Assembly: GCA_002376325.1 (NCBI GenBank)
Contig: DFMR01000074.1
Span: 57,279 to 84,260, forward strand
Reading direction: 5' to 3'
Origin: Proteobacteria bacterium UBA3588
Lineage (GTDB): Bacteria > Pseudomonadota > Gammaproteobacteria > Thiohalomonadales > Thiohalomonadaceae
Length of the DNA stretch: 26,982 nucleotides
Part shown: positions 23,251 to 26,982 of the stretch, piece after piece
Position numbering within the stretch: the first letter of the stretch is position 1
Layout: each line of letters starts with the position of its first letter
The notes under the pieces: generated by a model
Told to the model about the DNA's origin: nothing
What the model saw: the letters and a program-made list of their open reading frames with translations, nothing else
Databases searched by the model: none
Program-made: the position numbers and the translations under genes

Positions 23251-24135
23251 ATGTCTGAACCAGTGCAGGATCAAGCGGCGGGGCTGCGACGGATGAACAA
23301 ACCGCGCCCGGTACGGGTCATCGCCGTGGCCAGCGGCAAGGGCGGTGTCGGCAAGACCAATGTCTCCGTGAACCTGGCGGTCGCCCTCTCCCAGATGGGG
23401 CGTAAGGTGCTGGTATTCGACGCCGACCTGGGACTGGCCAACGTCGATGTCATGCTCGGACTCCATCCGGAGTTCAATCTTTCCCATGTACTCACTGGCG
23501 AACGCACTCTGGAGGAGGTCCTGGTGACCGGGCCGGCCGGCATCAGGATCATTCCTGCTTCGTCGGGGATCCAGCACATGGCTGAGCTTACACCGGCGGA
23601 GCATGCGGGCCTTATCCGTGCCTTCAGCGAACTCACTGCCGAAGTGGATGTGCTGCTGGTGGATACCGCCGCCGGTATTTCCGACAGCGTGGTCAGTTTC
23701 AGCAAGGCGGCTCAGGAGGTGGTGGTGGTGGTCTGCGATGAGCCGGCCTCCATTACCGACGCTTACGCCCTGATCAAGCTGCTCAACAAGGAACATAACG
23801 TTCATCGCTTTCGCATCTTGGCCAACATGGCTCACGGCCCGCAGGAGGGGCGCGAGCTGTTCGCAAAGATCGTCAAGGTCACGGACCGTTTTCTGGAGGA
23901 CGTCGTCCTTGATTTTATGGGCAGCGTTCCCTATGACGAATATCTGCGCAAAGCGGTGCAGAAGCAGCGGCCGGTGGTTGAGACATATCCGCGCAGCAAG
24001 GCGGCGCAGGCGTTTACGGCCCTGGCCAAAAAGGCCGATACCTGGCCGATGCCGACGGCAGCCGGCGGTTACCTCGAATTCTTCGTGGAACGGCTGGTGC
24101 GTAGCGATGCCGCAGACTGGGGGGCGTGGCGGTGA
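23251..24135 (+). CDS. fleN: Flagellar number regulator FleN (FlhG), MinD-like ATPase
   Basis: FleN is a MinD/ParA-type ATPase that binds FlhF and, in Pseudomonas, the activator FleQ to keep the flagellum count low. The 294-residue protein carries the deviant Walker A KGGVGKT (residues 30-36), preceded by a short N-terminal extension (LRRMNKPRPVRVIAVASG) that in this family contacts FlhF. Further motifs are VFDADLGLANVDVMLGL, DTAAGISDSVVSFSKAAQEVVVV and DEPASITDAYALIK. The C-terminus carries the likely amphipathic membrane helix (YLEFFVERLVR). The stop overlaps the fliA start by four bases (GTGA), so FleN and FliA production is coupled. Confidence 0.97.
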   Translation: MSEPVQDQAAGLRRMNKPRPVRVIAVASGKGGVGKTNVSVNLAVALSQMGRKVLVFDADLGLANVDVMLGLHPEFNLSHVLTGERTLEEVLVTGPAGIRIIPASSGIQHMAELTPAEHAGLIRAFSELTAEVDVLLVDTAAGISDSVVSFSKAAQEVVVVVCDEPASITDAYALIKLLNKEHNVHRFRILANMAHGPQEGRELFAKIVKVTDRFLEDVVLDFMGSVPYDEYLRKAVQKQRPVVETYPRSKAAQAFTALAKKADTWPMPTAAGGYLEFFVERLVRSDAADWGAWR

Positions 24136-24872
24136 ATGGGCTCGCCGCCTACGCCGTGGAACGGGAAAATAGCTGGTCCGATGACCTGGTAGAGCAATAC
24201 GCCGCCCTGGTTAAGCGTATTGCCTATCATTTGCTGGGACGGCTTCCCGATCACATCCTGCCCGACGATTTAATCCAGGCCGGGATGATTGGCCTGCTGG
24301 AGGCAGCCAAAAATTATACCGCTGGACACGGTGCCAGTTTCGAGACCTTTGCCGGCATCCGCATTCGCGGCGCCATGTTGGACGAGGTCCGGCGCCACGA
24401 TTGGACGCCGCGCTCGGTACATCGCAAGTCACGGGCGGTGGCGACGGCGATCCGTGACATCGAAAATCGCGAGGGGCGCGAGGCGACCGATGAAGAAGTG
24501 ATCGAAGAACTGGGAATTTCCGCCGAGGAGTATTATCACATTCTCGTCGATTCCTCCCGCCATCGGCTGCTCAGCCTCGACGATATGATAACCAACCGTG
24601 ATGATGCGGTACTGGAGCACTTGATCGACACCGAACCTGGCATCGTTGAGCGGCTGCACAGTGAGGAAACGCAGTTGCGCCTCGCCGGGGCTATCGCGGA
24701 TCTGCCTGAACGGGAGCGGCTGGTGATGTCGCTATATTACGATGACGAGCTCAATTTCAAGGAAATCGGGGCGGTAATGGGCGTCAGCGAGTCGCGTATT
24801 TGCCAAATCCATGGCCGAGCCCTGGTGCGGCTGCGCACGCTATTTGGCGATTGGGTCGCACCAGGAACATGA
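24132..24872 (+). CDS. fliA: Flagellar sigma-28 factor FliA
   Basis: FliA directs RNA polymerase to late flagellar and chemotaxis promoters and is held by anti-sigma FlgM until hook completion. The 246-residue protein has region 2 (YAALVKRIAYHLLGRLPDHI, DDLIQAGMIGLLEAAKNY, FETFAGIRIRGAMLDEVRRHDW), region 3 (SVHRKSRAVATAIRDIE, EELGISAEEYY) and region 4 with its helix-turn-helix (ERLVMSLYYDDELNFKEIGAVMGVSESRICQIHGRAL). The GTG at 24132 is preferred over the GTG two codons earlier because GGGGGG (about 24119-24124) is spaced 7 bases from it and it gives the GTGA overlap with fleN. A good sigma-28 promoter is seen in front of motAB. Confidence 0.97.
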   Translation: MNGLAAYAVERENSWSDDLVEQYAALVKRIAYHLLGRLPDHILPDDLIQAGMIGLLEAAKNYTAGHGASFETFAGIRIRGAMLDEVRRHDWTPRSVHRKSRAVATAIRDIENREGREATDEEVIEELGISAEEYYHILVDSSRHRLLSLDDMITNRDDAVLEHLIDTEPGIVERLHSEETQLRLAGAIADLPERERLVMSLYYDDELNFKEIGAVMGVSESRICQIHGRALVRLRTLFGDWVAPGT

Positions 24873-24900
24873 TAAGATAGTTCGCAAACCAGAGATGACG

Positions 24901-24923
24901 GCGAGCCCCTGGCAGGGGCTTGC
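24901..24923 (+). other. Stable hairpin in the cheY leader
   Basis: GCGAGCCCC and GGGGCTTGC form a 9-bp stem (one G-T pair) around the loop TGGCA in the 99-base gap between fliA and cheY, 48 bases before the cheY start. No T-run follows, so it is not a standard terminator; it may slow or protect the transcript or tune CheY translation. Confidence 0.5.
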
Positions 24924-24971
24924 ACGACCGGGCGACTGCGGGACGCCGGTGGCGAGACTCAGGAGGTTTTC

Positions 24972-25364
24972 TTGAACAAAAACATAAAGATCCTCATTGT
25001 CGATGACTTTTCCACAATGCGGCGCATCATAAAAAATCTCTTGCGCGATCTTGGCTTTACCAATACCAGCGAGGCGGACGACGGGACCACTGCGTTGCCG
25101 ATGCTGCAGTCGGGCAACTTCGATCTGCTCGTTACGGACTGGAACATGCCGGGAATGCAGGGCATCGATTTGCTGCGCGCCGTGCGTGCCGACGCCAAAC
25201 TGGCGACGCTCCCGGTGCTGATGGTGACGGCCGAGCAGAAGAAGGAGCAGATCATCGAAGCGGCCAAGGCGGGTGTCAACGGCTATATCGTCAAACCCTT
25301 CACTGCGGCGACACTCAAGGAAAAGTTGGAAAAGATCTTCGAGCGCATCGAGGCTAGCCAGTGA
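24972..25364 (+). CDS. cheY: Chemotaxis response regulator CheY
   Basis: CheY carries the phosphoryl group from CheA to FliM to reverse the motor. The 130-residue receiver domain has D11 and D12 (LIVDDFSTMRR), phospho-accepting D56 (LLVTDWNMPGMQG), T86 (VLMVTAEQ), Y105 and K108 (NGYIVKPF), which is the full active set. The start is a TTG: no ATG or GTG is suitably placed, AGGAGG (24961-24966) sits five bases before it, and the residues after it match the family N-terminus. TTG lowers initiation, which the very strong SD may offset. It follows fliA after 99 bases containing a hairpin and precedes cheZ by 42 bases. Confidence 0.97.
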   Translation: MNKNIKILIVDDFSTMRRIIKNLLRDLGFTNTSEADDGTTALPMLQSGNFDLLVTDWNMPGMQGIDLLRAVRADAKLATLPVLMVTAEQKKEQIIEAAKAGVNGYIVKPFTAATLKEKLEKIFERIEASQ

Positions 25365-25406
25365 TGCCGTGGCGCATAGGCGCCGGTACCAAAGGATGAT
25401 TCTGTA

Positions 25407-26150
25407 ATGGCGAATGAATCTAGCGTTCTGACCGAGGATTACGTCACGCGCGTGCGCGAACTGGCGCAAACCGTCGAGTCGGGTAATGAAACAGAGGCGG
25501 TGCGGCTGCTGGATGAACTGACCTCGTTGCGTGAGAAGACGCTGTACCAGGAACTGGGGCGTCTGACCCGCGAGTTTCATGAGGCATTACAGAGCTTTCG
25601 TCTGGATTCGCGCATTACATCACTGGCGGCGGAGGACTTTCCGGACGCTCGAGAGCGCCTCAATTATGTCGTCAGCATGACGGCGCAATCGGCCAACCGG
25701 ACCATGACGGCGGTCGAGGAATCGATGCCGATATGCGAATCGCTGGAGCAGCAGTCGTCCTCGTTGCGCGATGACTGGAACCGCTTTACCACACGGAAGA
25801 TGGGCGCTGACGAATTTCGTGAGCTAAGTCGCCGTGTCGGCGAATTCCTCGACGCAGTGAGCGGTGGTGCGCCGCAACTGCGGCACAATCTGCAAGAGGT
25901 GCTGATGGCCCAGGATTTCCAGGACCTCACCGGCCAGATCATCCATCGGGTAGTGCTGCTGGTCGACGAAGTGGAACGCAATCTGGTCGACCTGATCCGC
26001 CTCTCCGGCACGTCCATTACTCCGCTGCAGGAGGAGGTGTCGCATGAAAGCCTCATCGCGGCGAGCGGTCCGCCGGTGCCGGGACTGGATCAGGGGGCGG
26101 TCTCGGGCCAGGACGAAGTGGACGAGCTTTTGTCGAGCCTCGGTTTCTAA
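25407..26150 (+). CDS. cheZ: CheY phosphatase CheZ
   Basis: CheZ dephosphorylates CheY-P, ending the tumble or reversal signal. The 247-residue protein is mostly helical, forming a long dimeric four-helix bundle. The active-site motif MAQDFQDLTGQIIHRV (around residue 170) contains the D and Q equivalent to E. coli D143 and Q147. The C-terminal peptide DEVDELLSSLGF, after a flexible linker, is the standard CheY-binding tail. Length is somewhat above E. coli CheZ (214), as in Pseudomonas. It sits between cheY and cheA, the gammaproteobacterial order, and its presence excludes most non-proteobacterial systems. Confidence 0.97.
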   Translation: MANESSVLTEDYVTRVRELAQTVESGNETEAVRLLDELTSLREKTLYQELGRLTREFHEALQSFRLDSRITSLAAEDFPDARERLNYVVSMTAQSANRTMTAVEESMPICESLEQQSSSLRDDWNRFTTRKMGADEFRELSRRVGEFLDAVSGGAPQLRHNLQEVLMAQDFQDLTGQIIHRVVLLVDEVERNLVDLIRLSGTSITPLQEEVSHESLIAASGPPVPGLDQGAVSGQDEVDELLSSLGF

Positions 26151-26162
26151 GGGAGCTGGGTG

Positions 26163-26982
26163 ATGGCGCTGAATGCTGATGACGAGATTCTACAGGACTT
26201 CCTGGTCGAAGCCGGTGAGATATTGGAGCGGCTCAACGAGCAGTTGGTCGAGCTGGAACAGCGCCCTGACGACCACGAATTGCTAAATGCGGTATTCCGC
26301 GGGTTCCACACCATCAAGGGTGGCGCCGGTTTCCTCGGCCTCGATAATCTGGTCACGGTATGTCACCGTTCGGAGGACATCTTCAATCTGTTGCGCAACG
26401 GCCAGAAGCAGGTGACGTCGCAGCTGATGGACACGGTATTGCCGGTGCTGGACGTGCTCAACGCGCAGTTCGATCAGTTGCGCACGGCGGAGGAACCGGA
26501 CCCGGCGCCGCCCGAACTGATCACGGCGCTGGAGTCCATCAACCATCCCGACGGCGCTGAGGAGGCGCCTGCGGCGCCGGCCGCTCCGGCCGTCACAGCG
26601 GCGCCTGTCCCCGAGCCGCCTTCTGCGCCTGTGGCGCCGGCAGCCGTCGCCACGCCGTCGCCGACGTCGGCATTGGTGGAGGGTGATCTGGGCGATATCA
26701 CCGACGAGGAGTTCGAAGCCCTGCTCGATGCCCTGGAGAACCCCCCGGCCGCCACGGCAGCGGCGGAACTGACATCGGCAGAGAGCCAGGCGGTGTCTGC
26801 CGCAACTGACGACGATATTACCGAGGAAGAGTTCGAAGCCCTGCTCGATCAGTTGCACGGCAAGGGGCAGTTCAACCCGATAGCGACGGCGCCCGAGACT
26901 TCGGCTGCGGAAGCGGCAGGGGGCGCAGAGACGGGTCCCCAGGCGGCCGCGCACGACGATATTACCGAAGAAGAGTTCGAGG
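26163..26982 (+). CDS. cheA: Chemotaxis histidine kinase CheA, 5' part (cut by window end)
   Basis: CheA is the histidine kinase of the chemoreceptor array that phosphorylates CheY and CheB. The frame is open from the ATG to the window end, giving the first 273 residues of a protein usually 650-750 long. The start is MALNADDEILQDFLVEAGEILERLNEQL. The P1 Hpt domain (about residues 1-105) carries the phosphorylated histidine H49 in FHTIKGGAGFLGL. After P1 comes an Ala/Pro-rich linker with three copies of DIT[DE]EEFEALLD at residues 178, 218 and 266. The P2 to P5 domains are not in view. The ATG is 12 bases after the cheZ stop with GGGAG upstream. The normally expected downstream genes (cheB, motC/motD, parC/parP, cheW) lie outside the window. 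Confidence 0.97.
   Translation, partial: MALNADDEILQDFLVEAGEILERLNEQLVELEQRPDDHELLNAVFRGFHTIKGGAGFLGLDNLVTVCHRSEDIFNLLRNGQKQVTSQLMDTVLPVLDVLNAQFDQLRTAEEPDPAPPELITALESINHPDGAEEAPAAPAAPAVTAAPVPEPPSAPVAPAAVATPSPTSALVEGDLGDITDEEFEALLDALENPPAATAAAELTSAESQAVSAATDDDITEEEFEALLDQLHGKGQFNPIATAPETSAAEAAGGAETGPQAAAHDDITEEEFE
26694..26982 (+). repeat. Three copies of a 12-14 residue motif in the CheA linker
   Basis: Copies start at 26694 (DITDEEFEALLDAL), 26814 (DITEEEFEALLDQL) and 26958 (DITEEEFE, cut by the window end). Start-to-start distances are 40 and 48 codons. Copies 1 and 2 share 21 identical bases, GAGTTCGAAGCCCTGCTCGAT, while the Ala/Pro/Thr spacers differ, which suggests either recent duplication or selection on a short binding helix. 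Confidence 0.9.

Noticed and set aside
24910..24924. Sigma-54 promoter before cheY (TGGCAGGGGCTTGCA)
   Set aside because: Spacing between GG and GC is 9 bases, not the strict 10, and the same bases form a hairpin, so it is not listed as a promoter.
1..26982. Mobile elements, prophage, CRISPR, toxin-antitoxin or defence systems
   Set aside because: No transposase, integrase, terminal inverted repeats, regular spacer arrays or defence domains were seen. The window is densely filled with core genes in known orders.

Overview
This window comes from a motile gammaproteobacterium with one polar flagellum system. The evidence is moderately high GC, the alaS-lysC-csrA-tRNA-Ser order, DEDDh oligoribonuclease (orn) next to rsgA, and a Pseudomonas/Vibrio-type late flagellar cluster with flhF and fleN (flhG) between flhA and fliA, followed by cheY-cheZ-cheA. 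The genus cannot be named from the sequence; a Chromatiales-like or Pseudomonas-related lineage is a guess. Nearly all of the window is coding, genes are intact apart from the two cut by the window edges, and I see no insertion sequence, prophage, CRISPR array or foreign-looking island.

Layout. (1) 1-3650: 3' part of alaS, aspartate kinase lysC with a likely internal start for a regulatory beta subunit, and csrA. (2) 3650-6716: tRNA-Ser(GCU), 4.5S SRP RNA (ffs), dnaX, ybaB and recR, an RNA, replication and repair block. (3) 6765-8258 (minus): an HDOD protein with a GAF-like C-terminus, divergent from motAB (8532-10485), which has a good sigma-28 promoter. (4) 10518-13657 (minus): M48 metallopeptidase, a small c-type cytochrome, a pterin carbinolamine dehydratase and rsgA. 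(5) 13758-14300: orn, divergent from block 4. (6) 14467-19825: fliLMNOPQR-flhB, led by a sigma-54 promoter at 14420-14436. (7) 19850-26982: flhA, flhF, fleN, fliA, cheY, cheZ and the 5' part of cheA.

How they fit together. Blocks 6 and 7 encode the C-ring switch (FliM, FliN), the export gate (FliO, FliP, FliQ, FliR, FlhB, FlhA), the factors setting flagellar place and number (FlhF, FleN), the late sigma factor (FliA) and the chemotaxis phosphorelay (CheA, CheY, CheZ). MotAB supplies the stator. The promoters imply a hierarchy: sigma-54 drives the export and switch operon, FliA is made from the downstream cluster, and FliA then turns on motAB. CsrA, the HDOD protein and Orn (which clears pGpG from cyclic-di-GMP turnover) could add post-transcriptional and second-messenger control, but that is inference.

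No wholly new system is apparent. The most unusual feature is a short acidic/hydrophobic motif present three times in the linker of CheA after its P1 domain. Other points are a GGA-rich, repeat-bearing leader before the HDOD gene, a c-type cytochrome with no methionine available as distal haem ligand, and a TTG-started cheY preceded by a stable hairpin. Intergenic gaps are all under 300 bases once the RNA genes are counted. The longest are 8259-8531 (divergent promoters), 11541-11754 (nothing clear, probably the rsgA promoter region) and 14301-14466 (sigma-54 promoter region).
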